From: CAZWKQ01 sp964634005
GTDB taxonomy: Bacteria; Bacteroidota; Bacteroidia; Bacteroidales; JACABE01
Length of the DNA stretch: 64,000 bases
Direction of reading: 5' to 3'
NCBI GenBank assembly: GCA_964634005.1
Contig: CAZWKQ010000004.1
Coordinates: 62,001 to 126,000, forward strand
A program made the translations under genes and the position numbers. Positions 15,794 through 25,600 of the stretch are shown here, one piece after another; the stretch's first letter is position 1; each line of letters begins with the position of its first letter. Under the pieces are notes generated by a model. It searched no databases, was not told where the DNA came from, and was given only the letters and a program-made list of their open reading frames with translations.

Positions 15794-16801
15794 ATGCAAA
15801 AAAAGTATAGCTATTATTTCCTTTTAGCTTCGTTTGCTATATTGTTGTTTGGTTGTAAGCCCGGGAAAAAAAAGGAATTTCCGGTTGATATCCCAAAAGA
15901 CAGCATTATCAGCGTCAATATTTACCGTTACGACAGTATTTTGATGAGTATTGACGTAAACAATCTGAAATCGGAAATAAAACGCTATAAACCTGATTAT
16001 ATGTTGTTTTTGGATACCGACCTTAACGATACTTTAAATCTTGTTAAATTATACAACTACATTTCCGATCCGGTTCTTCACGAAATATACGATGATGTAA
16101 ACAAAACGTATCCAAACCTTAACAATTTAAAAAAACAACTATCCGACGCATTTACTCTGTTCAAATACCATTTTCCCGATAAGACTGTCCCGAAAGTATA
16201 CACTTACCTTTCATTTCTCGATTACGAAAATAAAATTATATACCTCGATACAGTTATGGCTATTGCAATAGACATGTATTTGGGGAAAGATTATAAGATG
16301 TATCAATCGGTAAGAATTCCCAAATACTTGTCGTCGAGGCTCGACAGCAATTATATTGTGCCCGATGCCATGAAATCTATTGCAGAAAGTATATTAAATT
16401 TTCAAATAACAGGAAAAACTCTTCTTGATATTATGGTTTACAGAGGCAAAATTCTTTTCTTTTTAGATTCTGTTTTGCCTGAAGTTGCTGATAATATCAA
16501 AATTGGATATACACCTCAACAACTCGAATGGTGTATTAAAAATGAAGATAAAATATGGGCATTCCTAATCGAGAACAATTTGCTTTATAATAATGACTTT
16601 TATAAAATAAGACCTTTGATTACCGAAGCCCCATCAACAAAAGGATTTACAAACTCAGCCCCCCGAATGACAGATTGGATAGGTTGGCAGATAATTAAAC
16701 AATTTCATTCAAACAACAAAAATATTAGTTTATCAAATCTATTAAAAGAAAACGATGCCCAAAAAATTTTAGAATTATCGAGATACAAACCAAAAAAATA
16801 A
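15794..16801 (+). CDS. gldB: GldB-family gliding-motility-associated lipoprotein
   Basis: 335 residues, a lipoprotein with the lipidation Cys in AILLFGCKPG (about C21). The body matches GldB: YTYLSFLDYENKIIYLDTVMAIAIDMYLGKDYKMY in the middle, read with its conserved short elements YLGKDY and YIVPDAMKSI, and the C-terminal APRMTDWIGWQIIKQF, which corresponds to the family's PR...W.G..I. block. GldB is needed for gliding in Flavobacterium johnsoniae; homologues also occur in non-gliding Bacteroidota, so motility is not implied. It lies between a barrel gene and yifB, 6 bases before the latter. Confidence 0.9.
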   Translation: MQKKYSYYFLLASFAILLFGCKPGKKKEFPVDIPKDSIISVNIYRYDSILMSIDVNNLKSEIKRYKPDYMLFLDTDLNDTLNLVKLYNYISDPVLHEIYDDVNKTYPNLNNLKKQLSDAFTLFKYHFPDKTVPKVYTYLSFLDYENKIIYLDTVMAIAIDMYLGKDYKMYQSVRIPKYLSSRLDSNYIVPDAMKSIAESILNFQITGKTLLDIMVYRGKILFFLDSVLPEVADNIKIGYTPQQLEWCIKNEDKIWAFLIENNLLYNNDFYKIRPLITEAPSTKGFTNSAPRMTDWIGWQIIKQFHSNNKNISLSNLLKENDAQKILELSRYKPKK

Positions 16802-16807
16802 ATAATT

Positions 16808-18346
16808 ATGCTCGTAAAGACTTACGGAAGTGCAATTCACGGAGTTAATGCCATAACAATAACTGTTGAAGTAAATATTGATCAGGGTATAAATTTTTAT
16901 ATGGTCGGGCTTCCTGATAGTGCGGTAAAAGAAAGCCACCAACGTATAGAAGCATCATTAAAAAACATAGGGTATAAAATACCCGGAAAGAAAATTGTCG
17001 TCAATATGGCTCCTGCCGATATACGAAAAGAAGGTTCGGCTTATGATTTAACCATTGCAATCGGGATATTAGCAGCATCAGGACAAATAAAAAGCGAAGA
17101 GATTGAAAAGTATATCATCATGGGTGAATTATCACTCGATGGTAGTCTTCAACCAATAAAGGGGGCATTACCAATTGCAATAGAAGCACAAAAACAAGGT
17201 TTCAAAGGAATTATACTTCCTAAAGCCAATGCAAGAGAAGCAGCAATAGTGTCACGATTGGAAGTTCTTGGAGTTGAAAATATTTTAGATGTAATTAAGT
17301 TTTTCAACAAAGAAATAGAACTTGAAAAGACCGAAATTAATACCAGAGATGAATTTTATAATAGTTTGAACGAGTATGAATTTGATTTTGCAGAAGTAAA
17401 AGGGCAGGAAAATATAAAAAGAGCTTTGGAAATAGCTGCAGCCGGAGGGCATAATGTCATACTTATAGGGCCTCCCGGAGCCGGTAAAACGATGCTTGCC
17501 AAACGTTTACCGTCAATTCTGCCACCGCTTAATCTACATGAAGCATTAGAAACCACTAAGATACATTCTGTGGCCGGAAAAATGGGTAAAAACTCATCAT
17601 TAATATCTGTACGACCATTTCGTTCACCTCATCATACTATTAGCGATGTAGCTCTTGTAGGAGGTGGTGGTAATCCTCAACCCGGCGAAATCTCACTTGC
17701 ACACAACGGAGTTTTATTCCTCGATGAACTACCCGAGTTTAAACGAACTGTGCTTGAAGTTTTGCGGCAACCCATGGAAGAAAGAATAATAAGTATTTCG
17801 CGAGCAAAAATGGCTGTAGAATATCCCGCAAATTTTATGCTTATCGCTGCCATGAACCCTTGCCCCTGCGGTTATTATAACCACCCCGAAACTCAATGTG
17901 TTTGTGCACCGGGAGTAGTTCAAAAGTATCTTAACAAAATTTCAGGACCTCTTTTGGATAGAATAGATATTCAAATTGAAGTTGTTCCTGTGCCTTTTAG
18001 AGATTTATCTAAAAATATACTCGCTGAAAAAAGCGAAAAAATAAGAGAAAGAGTTGTAATTGCCCGACAAATACAGGAAAAACGCTTTTCGGGCAATAAG
18101 GGAGTTTTTACAAACTCACAAATGACAACAAAAATGCTAAAAGAATACTGTAAAATAGATGATTCGGGAATGTCATTATTAAAAACCGCAATGGAAAAAT
18201 TGGGATTATCAGCCAGAGCATACGACAGAATTTTAAAAGTATCAAGAACAATTGCCGATATCGAACAAAGTGAAAACATCAGAATTGAACATTTAGCCGA
18301 AGCTATTCACTACCGAAGTCTCGATAAAGATAATTGGGGAAAATGA
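16808..18346 (+). CDS. YifB/ComM-family Mg-chelatase-like AAA+ ATPase
   Basis: 512 residues. N-terminal Lon-protease-like domain (about 1-170; VEVNIDQGINFYMVGLPD), AAA+ domain with Walker A GPPGAGKTMLAKRLPSILPP near residue 220 and Walker B VLFLDELPEF, then the zinc-like cysteine cluster NPCPCGYYNHPETQCVC, and the C-terminal Mg-chelatase-like lid (LSARAYDRILKVSRTIADIE). ComM, a member of this family, is a helicase promoting branch migration during natural transformation. That role is known for proteobacterial ComM and is only inferred here. Confidence 0.92.
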   Translation: MLVKTYGSAIHGVNAITITVEVNIDQGINFYMVGLPDSAVKESHQRIEASLKNIGYKIPGKKIVVNMAPADIRKEGSAYDLTIAIGILAASGQIKSEEIEKYIIMGELSLDGSLQPIKGALPIAIEAQKQGFKGIILPKANAREAAIVSRLEVLGVENILDVIKFFNKEIELEKTEINTRDEFYNSLNEYEFDFAEVKGQENIKRALEIAAAGGHNVILIGPPGAGKTMLAKRLPSILPPLNLHEALETTKIHSVAGKMGKNSSLISVRPFRSPHHTISDVALVGGGGNPQPGEISLAHNGVLFLDELPEFKRTVLEVLRQPMEERIISISRAKMAVEYPANFMLIAAMNPCPCGYYNHPETQCVCAPGVVQKYLNKISGPLLDRIDIQIEVVPVPFRDLSKNILAEKSEKIRERVVIARQIQEKRFSGNKGVFTNSQMTTKMLKEYCKIDDSGMSLLKTAMEKLGLSARAYDRILKVSRTIADIEQSENIRIEHLAEAIHYRSLDKDNWGK

Positions 18347-18348
18347 TT

Positions 18349-18356
18349 TATTTTTG
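18349..18356 (+). promoter_or_regulatory. -7 promoter box before the receiver-kinase gene
   Basis: TATTTTTG matches TAnnTTTG, directly after the yifB stop and 25 bases before the next ATG. No convincing -33 box. Confidence 0.45.
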
Positions 18357-18381
18357 TTAACTAATTAGAAATAAAAATTTT

Positions 18382-19914
18382 ATGCATCAACAACAAAAAG
18401 TATTAATTGTTGACGACAGTAAAACAATAAATTATTCAATTTCGACTATTTTAAACGAAAATGGATTTCATGCTATTTCTGCATATTCAGCCGAAGAAGC
18501 ATTTAATATAATTGAAAATGAGACATTTGATCTGATAATACTTGATATTGTTTTACCTGAAAAAAACGGGTTTCAATTTTGCAATACAATAAAACAACGT
18601 GAGAGATACAAAAATATCCCTGTAATTTTTATAACCGGAGTTTCGGATAAAGACAACATCTTACATGCTTTTGAATTAGGAGCAGTTGATTTTATTATTA
18701 AGCCTTTCGACCCTCGCGAACTTCTTGCAAGGGTTAAAACTCATCTTGAACTTAAAACTACAAAAGAAAGACTTGAAGAGGAAATTTCCTTACACAAACA
18801 AAAAGCTCAGGCATTGGAAGAAAGTGAAAGAAATTTCAGATTACTGTTCGAAAACATGTCTGACGGATTTATTGTCAATAAAGTTTTTTTCAATAAAGAA
18901 AAAGATTTATACGATTTCAAAATAATAGCTGCCAATGATGCTTTTGCCAGAATAGTAGGTAATAATATCAACGAACTGATAGACACCAATATAAAAGATA
19001 TTTTCCCCGACTTATCGGAATACAACGAAGATTTTCTAAAAATTGCCCTCAATGGTGGCAGTAAAAAATTTCAGTATTACTACGAAAAGGGAAACAAATA
19101 TCTTAATATTTCGGTCTTTTTCTCTAAATACGGTCAATTTGCTGCAGTAATAGAGGATGTTACTCAACAAAAAACAGCAGAGATTGAACTTCAGAAATCC
19201 GAACAACAACTCAAAGAGCTTAATGCGACCAAGGATAAGTTTTTTTCGATAATAGCACACGATTTAAGAAGTCCTTTTACAAGTATTATAGGACTTTCGG
19301 AAATACTCGCCAACGACAGCGATATTGAACTCGAACAGTGTAAAGAGTTTTCATCATTAATTTATCAATCAGCCCGAAAAACATATATGCTCGTAGAAAA
19401 TCTGCTTCTATGGGCAAGGTCACAAACAAGTAAAATAAAAAACGAACCGCATGAGTTTATACTAAAAGAAATTATTGGAATCGTCATAAGTCAAATTCAG
19501 GAAGAAGCTCAAGCTAGAAAAATTAAGATATTTGACAATATCAGTAACGAAATAATAGTTTATGCCGATTTTGATATGCTGACTATAGTACTGCGAAATT
19601 TAATATCCAATGCTGTAAAATACAATAAGGAAGGAGGCGAAGTAAAAATTGATGCAATTTATGGTGATAATAAAACAATTATTTCGGTATGTGATACAGG
19701 TGCCGGTTTAAAAGAAGACGAGATTTCAAGTTTGTTCAGATTGGACGTTAATAAAATTATGATTGGCGGAAATAATCAAGAGGAAAAAGGAAGCGGACTC
19801 GGACTTATACTTTGTAAGGATTTTGTTTCAAAGATGAATGGAACAGTAGAAGTCGAAAGCGAAATCGGTAAAGGAAGTTGCTTTAAGATCTCGCTTCCGA
19901 CCAAAGAGTCTTGA
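18382..19914 (+). CDS. Soluble receiver-PAS-histidine kinase
   Basis: 510 residues with no membrane segment or signal peptide. An N-terminal receiver domain (about 1-125) carries acidic D11-D12, phosphoacceptor D55 in LILDIVLPEKNG, and the conserved Lys in FIIKPFDPREL. A coiled coil (about 125-150) leads to a PAS-like domain (about 150-265), then HisKA with H293 in FFSIIAHDLRSPF, and HATPase_c (N box NLISNAVKYN, G1 DTGAG, G2 GSGLGL). The receiver-first order suggests an intermediate in a phosphorelay or a kinase tuned by another kinase. No partner regulator is adjacent, so target genes are unknown. Confidence 0.92.
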   Translation: MHQQQKVLIVDDSKTINYSISTILNENGFHAISAYSAEEAFNIIENETFDLIILDIVLPEKNGFQFCNTIKQRERYKNIPVIFITGVSDKDNILHAFELGAVDFIIKPFDPRELLARVKTHLELKTTKERLEEEISLHKQKAQALEESERNFRLLFENMSDGFIVNKVFFNKEKDLYDFKIIAANDAFARIVGNNINELIDTNIKDIFPDLSEYNEDFLKIALNGGSKKFQYYYEKGNKYLNISVFFSKYGQFAAVIEDVTQQKTAEIELQKSEQQLKELNATKDKFFSIIAHDLRSPFTSIIGLSEILANDSDIELEQCKEFSSLIYQSARKTYMLVENLLLWARSQTSKIKNEPHEFILKEIIGIVISQIQEEAQARKIKIFDNISNEIIVYADFDMLTIVLRNLISNAVKYNKEGGEVKIDAIYGDNKTIISVCDTGAGLKEDEISSLFRLDVNKIMIGGNNQEEKGSGLGLILCKDFVSKMNGTVEVESEIGKGSCFKISLPTKES

Positions 19915-19925
19915 TTTATAATGGT

Positions 19926-22514
19926 TTAATTTCTAAAAACAAGTTTGTCGTCAAAAGCATCGAGTAAAATTCTTTGTTCCTGAGTTATTTTGCCCGATAA
20001 CAACATTTTAGACAATTCGTTAAGTACTTTTTTCTGTAAAACTCTTTTCAAAGGTCTGGCTCCATATTGCGGGTCGAAGCCCAACTCGGCAAGATAATCG
20101 ATTGCAAAATCAGTTGCTTCAAGGTTTATGCCTTTAGGTTCGAGCATCTTCTTCAACCTTTCGAAATTCATAATTACAATCTCCCTTATTTCTTTTTGTG
20201 AAAGCGGATTAAACATAATTATTTCGTCAACTCTATTGAGGAATTCGGGACGTATAGTCGCTTTCAATAATTCCATTACATCTAAACGGATTTTTGAAAG
20301 CAAGGCTTGGCTATTCGAGCTTGTCATATTAGAAATACCTTCTTGAATTATATGAGAACCAATATTTGAAGTCATTATGATAATGGTATTCTTAAAATCA
20401 GCCGTTCTGCCTTTGTTATCAGTAAGCCTTCCTTCGTCGAGTACCTGAAGTAAAATATTGAAAACATCAGGATGTGCTTTTTCAATTTCGTCGAGCAGTA
20501 CAACAGAATAAGGTCTTCTTCTTACTGCTTCTGTTAACTGTCCGCTTTCTTCATATCCAACATATCCCGGAGGAGCTCCAATAAGTCTTGACACTGTATG
20601 CCTTTCTTGATATTCAGACATATCAATACGAACAAGAGCATTTTCATCGTTGAATAAGAATTCGGCCAAAGCTTTTGCAAGTTCGGTTTTCCCAACGCCG
20701 GTAGTTCCCAAGAAAATAAAAGAACCTATAGGTCTTTTACTATCCTGCAATCCTGCCCTGCTTCTCCTAATGGCATCAGAAATTGCCTCAATTGCTTCAT
20801 CCTGTCCAATAACTCTTTTATGAAGTTCATTTTCAAGATTTAAAAGTTTTTCTCTTTCGCTTTGAAGCATTTTATTTACCGGTATTCCTGTCCAACGCGA
20901 TACTACCTCGGCAATATCTTCGCTATCAACCTCTTCTTTAAGCATAGCTTGCTCCGATTGCAGTTCAGACAGCTTTTGCTTGTAATTATTTAAATCATTT
21001 TCGGCTTCTTTAATCCTGCCGTAACGAAGTTCGGCAACTTTTCCGTAATCACCGCTACGTTCGGCCTGTTCTGCCTCAAATTTGAATTTTTCAATATTTT
21101 TTACACTTTGTTGAATTTTTTCGACTATTTCTTTCTCGGCTAACCATTTCGAACGCAATTGAGTTCTTGTTTCATTCAAATTGGCTATTTCTTCGTTTAA
21201 CTGATTTAACTTCAACTCATCATTTTCCCTTTTAATAGCTTCTCTTTCAATTTCAAGCTGACGTATTCTTCTTTCGATTTCATCTAATTCTTCAGGAACG
21301 GAGTTAATCTCCATTCTGAGTTTAGAGGCAGCTTCATCTATAAGGTCTATGGCTTTATCGGGCAAAAACCTGTCGGTTATATATCTTTGTGATAATTCAA
21401 CAGCGGCAATAATTGCTTCATCTTTTATCCTAACCTGATGATGAACTTCATATTTTTCTTTAAGCCCTCTAAGGATTGAGATAGCATCCATAGTGTCAGG
21501 CTCTTCAATAAAAACGGTTTGAAATCTGCGTTCCAACGCCTTATCCTTTTCGAAATACTTCTGATATTCCTTTAAAGTTGTGGCTCCTATTGCTCTTAAT
21601 TCACCTCTTGCAAGTGCCGGTTTCAGTATATTAGCGGCATCCATTGCACCCTCACTTGCTCCTGCACCGACAAGAGTATGTATTTCGTCGATAAACAATA
21701 CAACTTCGCCATCTGAAGATATTACTTCTTTAATAACACTTTTTAACCTTTCTTCAAACTCGCCTTTATATTTTGCTCCGGCAATTAATGCTCCCATATC
21801 GAGAGAAAAAATCTGTTTTGTTTTCAAATTTTCGGGAACATCGCCATTAACAATTCTATGAGCCAAACCTTCGGCAATAGCAGTTTTTCCTACTCCAGGC
21901 TCTCCTATAAGAATAGGATTATTTTTAGTTCTTCTTGTCAATATTTGTAAAACTCTTCTTATTTCGTCATCTCTGCCTATTACGGGGTCTAATTTGCCTT
22001 TTTGTGCCAAATCATTCAGATTGCGAGCAAACTTATTCAACGAATTATAAGTATCCTCTGCTGTTTGGCTTTTAACTTTTTGCCCTTTTCTTAATTCTTT
22101 AATTGCTATTTTAAGATCCTTCTCATTTACTCCGGCATCTTTTAGTATCTTGGCTGCCGTATCGTTTCGAGATAGAATTCCCAACAATATATGTTCTAAT
22201 GAAATAAACTCATCTCCAAATTCTTTCAAATAATTGCTTGCAGCAATCAATGATTGATTGGCATCGGAAGAAAGATAAGGCTCCCCTCCGCTTACCTTTG
22301 GCATAGATGAAATTGTTCTGTCTATTGTTTGAGTAACAATCTGAACATTTACATTTAGTTTCTTTAAAAGGTATGGAATGACGTTTTCATCAATTACTAA
22401 CATACCCTTTAAAATATGAATGTTTTCAATTGCTTGATGTTGATTCGAAAGGGCTATTTCCATCCCTTTTTGGATGGCCTCTTGCGACTTAATGGTATAA
22501 TTGTTAAAATTCAT
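19926..22514 (-). CDS. clpB: ATP-dependent disaggregase ClpB
   Basis: Hsp100 chaperone that resolubilises aggregated protein with DnaK. The start at 22514 (MNFNNYTIKSQEAI) gives 862 residues. An in-frame ATG at 22532 would add six residues but lies only about 5 bases from the predicted transcription start. Domains: Clp N-terminal repeats (1-150), first AAA+ with Walker A GEPGVGKTAIAEG and Walker B VLFIDEIHTLVG, coiled-coil M-domain (about 400-525), second AAA+ with GTTGVGKTELAKA, and the C-terminal D2-small domain (LAELGFDPQYGARPLKR). The M-domain distinguishes it from ClpA and ClpC. Upstream is a palindromic site that may place it under heat-shock or stress control. Confidence 0.96.
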   Translation of the reverse strand: MNFNNYTIKSQEAIQKGMEIALSNQHQAIENIHILKGMLVIDENVIPYLLKKLNVNVQIVTQTIDRTISSMPKVSGGEPYLSSDANQSLIAASNYLKEFGDEFISLEHILLGILSRNDTAAKILKDAGVNEKDLKIAIKELRKGQKVKSQTAEDTYNSLNKFARNLNDLAQKGKLDPVIGRDDEIRRVLQILTRRTKNNPILIGEPGVGKTAIAEGLAHRIVNGDVPENLKTKQIFSLDMGALIAGAKYKGEFEERLKSVIKEVISSDGEVVLFIDEIHTLVGAGASEGAMDAANILKPALARGELRAIGATTLKEYQKYFEKDKALERRFQTVFIEEPDTMDAISILRGLKEKYEVHHQVRIKDEAIIAAVELSQRYITDRFLPDKAIDLIDEAASKLRMEINSVPEELDEIERRIRQLEIEREAIKRENDELKLNQLNEEIANLNETRTQLRSKWLAEKEIVEKIQQSVKNIEKFKFEAEQAERSGDYGKVAELRYGRIKEAENDLNNYKQKLSELQSEQAMLKEEVDSEDIAEVVSRWTGIPVNKMLQSEREKLLNLENELHKRVIGQDEAIEAISDAIRRSRAGLQDSKRPIGSFIFLGTTGVGKTELAKALAEFLFNDENALVRIDMSEYQERHTVSRLIGAPPGYVGYEESGQLTEAVRRRPYSVVLLDEIEKAHPDVFNILLQVLDEGRLTDNKGRTADFKNTIIIMTSNIGSHIIQEGISNMTSSNSQALLSKIRLDVMELLKATIRPEFLNRVDEIIMFNPLSQKEIREIVIMNFERLKKMLEPKGINLEATDFAIDYLAELGFDPQYGARPLKRVLQKKVLNELSKMLLSGKITQEQRILLDAFDDKLVFRN

Positions 22515-22542
22515 GACACTTAATTTTTCCATTAAACATCAA

Positions 22543-22550
22543 CAAATATA
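22543..22550 (-). promoter_or_regulatory. -7 promoter box of clpB
   Basis: Minus-strand TATATTTG matches TAnnTTTG. The expected start of transcription is around 22536-22538, which favours the ATG at 22514 over the one at 22532. The -33 position has no TTTG; it coincides with the first half-site of the palindrome at 22568-22611. Confidence 0.6.
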
Positions 22551-22567
22551 CCATACAAAAAAAATAG

Positions 22568-22611
22568 GACACAATGACGCACAAAACGATTTATTGTGTC
22601 ATTTTGACACA
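22568..22611. promoter_or_regulatory. Palindromic operator-like site upstream of clpB
   Basis: Three alternating half-sites: GACACA (22568-22573), TGTGTC (22595-22600) and GACACA (22606-22611). The latter two form a perfect palindrome, TGTGTCA-TTT-TGACACA (22595-22611). The first two form GACACAAT/ATTGTGTC 8-base inverted arms (22568-22575 and 22593-22600). The first half-site falls at the -33 position of the clpB promoter, a classic place for a repressor or activator. It is not the CIRCE element (TTAGCACTC-N9-GAGTGCTAA). The binding protein is unknown. Confidence 0.55.
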
Positions 22612-22619
22612 TATTTTAT

Positions 22620-25600
22620 TTATTCGCTTTGTTCCGGTTCGTCTTGAGTTACCTCGGCAGCTTGCATTCGTTTAACAAAGTCATTTTTTCTTCTTTCGGT
22701 AGAAAGATAGTAAGAGTAAGCCGGCATACCGGATTCAGCTTCCAAACGACGCTTTTCGGGCTTTTCCTGTGTTATAAAATCATTGAAATCTTTCATCGAA
22801 GAATATGCCTGCATCTGATTATTACTATATGTAAAGAAATACCATTCAGCATCATCCAATTCAAGATATATATTTAAAACATCACCTGTTCTTTTTTTCT
22901 GTATCTGAATATATCCTTTTACATATTTATTTATTTGATTTTTACCGATATTACCTATGCCAATATCACCAAGCGAAATAAAAGATCTAGTGGTTGAATC
23001 ATACCTGAATTTGACATCAGAAAGCAACATGGTATAATCGAGTTTGTCGGGAACTCTTCGCAAAGCTCCGTACATATTTATTTCGTTTATGACTTTTTCG
23101 GCTTCTTTTTCTCCGAGAATCTCACCAAAAGCTTTCTTTATCTTATTATTAGCAACATTATCGATACTATTAAGACTATTATTTGAAAAAAGACTTTGTC
23201 CAAGCATCTTGAGTGCTTCTGGGTGAAAGAAAAAGTTTATCGGCATAACCAAATCGAAAGTAGCCTCATTGTTTCGCATGTTGTTAGTAACAAAACCATA
23301 GCTGTCCATACTTACTCTTCCAAGCTTGGTTCCTAAGTTTATTTTACCGTCACCTTTACTAACACATGAATTTACATCTAATACCAGCATATTTCCCAAA
23401 GTATCGGGATTTGAAAGCTTTGTTTTGGAAGCAATCCAGTACTCTTTTTTATCCTTTTTATAAGTTATAAATCCGTTGGCTGATATAACGGCAGAATCGC
23501 TGTAAACTCTTTTAGGACTTGCAAAAGCTGTATAAATTTGACCGGTATTGGAATACAGGATTGCAGAAGCTAATTTTCTTCCATTAACTTCTTTTGGTTC
23601 AGCATCTATTGGAATTAATATTTCTTTCGGATTGATTTCTGAATTGAATTTTAACCAAATTTTTGAATCATCAGTGCAAGCATGAAATAATTGAGTACCT
23701 CCTATAAAATAAAGATTTTGTTTGTTTGCTTTCAATTGAACTTCACCGGCAAAATCGAATGCAGGGCTGAGAGCAAAATCAGAAGAGTCTGATATTTTTC
23801 CGGTAGCATAAGTTCGATTATTTGGGTCAACCCCGACTTTATCGAAGAAAATCTGATGTTTTTTATCGTTTTCGTCGGTATAATCGTAATATGCAGTTGC
23901 AATATAATTTTTCTTACCCTGAATTATGGTTCTTGCTTTATACATATAGTGGTATTTTTTAGCAGTATCAGCCAAAATAAGCGAATTATTAAGTTGCTGC
24001 ATTTCAGCTTGTCTCAATATTGTAACTTTGCCGTTTTCGGGTGCAATAACAGCATCGGCTACACGTATCAGCTTAACATCCTGAGCGGTTAGAACATAAT
24101 CTTTCATGTTAAATATTGCCTTTGTTGCTCTGAATTTAAGAGAATCCTGAGACGGATGGGTAGATACAAAATCAGACCCCGGCAAATCGTATGATAATAA
24201 GTCCTTAAGAGGCATTTTATCAAGAATTTCGCTTCCCGGTTTCTTGGTATTTCTTAAAGCTATTTCTTCTTTATCCATATACCAGTCGAGCATATCCATA
24301 TAACAGATATAACGATTTACAGGGAAATTAACCTTTGACACTCCTCCATTTGATTTAAACTCCCCTATTCGCTTTTTAAAATCAATGTGAGATTTGTAGT
24401 TTTCGGTATTAAAAGCAAGATCGGTTAAATCATATGTTCTCAATCTGAAATTTGCAGTATCGGAATCAAAAACATGTTCTTTGAATTTGTAAAGGTTAGA
24501 TTCCATTTCGGCTTTTTCAAACTCAATTTTTCCTCTGCCAGTGAGTCCTGACGGCATTAATACAACTCTTCCGTTTAATTTCGATTCGTTGTTATACATC
24601 TGGAAAGGTTGATCGATTTGTGTTGATATTAGAGAGTCTTTGTAAGGCCTCCAGAATTGGCTGACATTAGAGGCTGCTAACTGAGGATATTCTGTCAATG
24701 TAGTTTGTGCCTTTATTTCAAACTTATTGGCAACAGCTTTCATTGAATCAGGTAAAAACAAAAAGTCGTTTGAATGAGTTGTAGATGTAATATACTCGAG
24801 CCGTCCGTCCCCTCTTAGTCCTTGATTACTCAAATTAATTTTATTGTAATACTTACCTTTTCCGCCATAAGCAGGCAACCCTGCAATAGGAGTACTTTTA
24901 ACAAAACCAAGGGAATAATCGGGTTGAACTTTCAAAGGTTCGTTAATTTCGGGGAATATGCCGGCAGAGGTTAAACTTCCATCAAATTTGATATTTTCGG
25001 TTTCAAAATTATCAAGACTGTCAATAGAAAATGGTTTAACAACAAAATAAAATTTATCCTTAGTATATACCCCTCTTTGAATATTCTGCCTATTGTAGTA
25101 AACATAAGAGGGTTCTTTACTTGTAAATATAGGATATTGCGGAAAATTCTTCAATCCCGATTTATTTGTGGGATAATCAACAAGAATCTCACCCTTTAAA
25201 TCCTGCAAAACATTCTGAACTCTAACTAAAGGTCTTTCGCCTTTGTCGTTTGTTTGAAATGCCAATACTTTGAAACTTAATGAATCTATCACAGGCATAT
25301 TCAATTTAAAGTCGTCGTAGATAAATGAACATCCTTTGGCGAAATAATCGAAACGACCGGCATGTATCCTACCCGAAAACGAGAAATCACGATTTTTTTT
25401 GACAGTAACTTCTTGATTACTCGGATAAATAAACACGTTTTGAGAATCGCTTAAAAGTACAACCGGAACTCCTTTAATCTTAAGGTCAAAATCAAGCAAA
25501 CTCAATGAGGCATTTATATCGTCTTCAACAGTTGATTGAAATTGAATAATATCGTAATCGGTTTTCTTATTAAGAGCTTTAATATACTCATAAACTTTAT

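Noticed and set aside
22595..22611. CIRCE/HrcA operator at clpB
   Set aside because: The sequence TGTGTCA-N3-TGACACA does not match TTAGCACTC-N9-GAGTGCTAA in arms or spacing.
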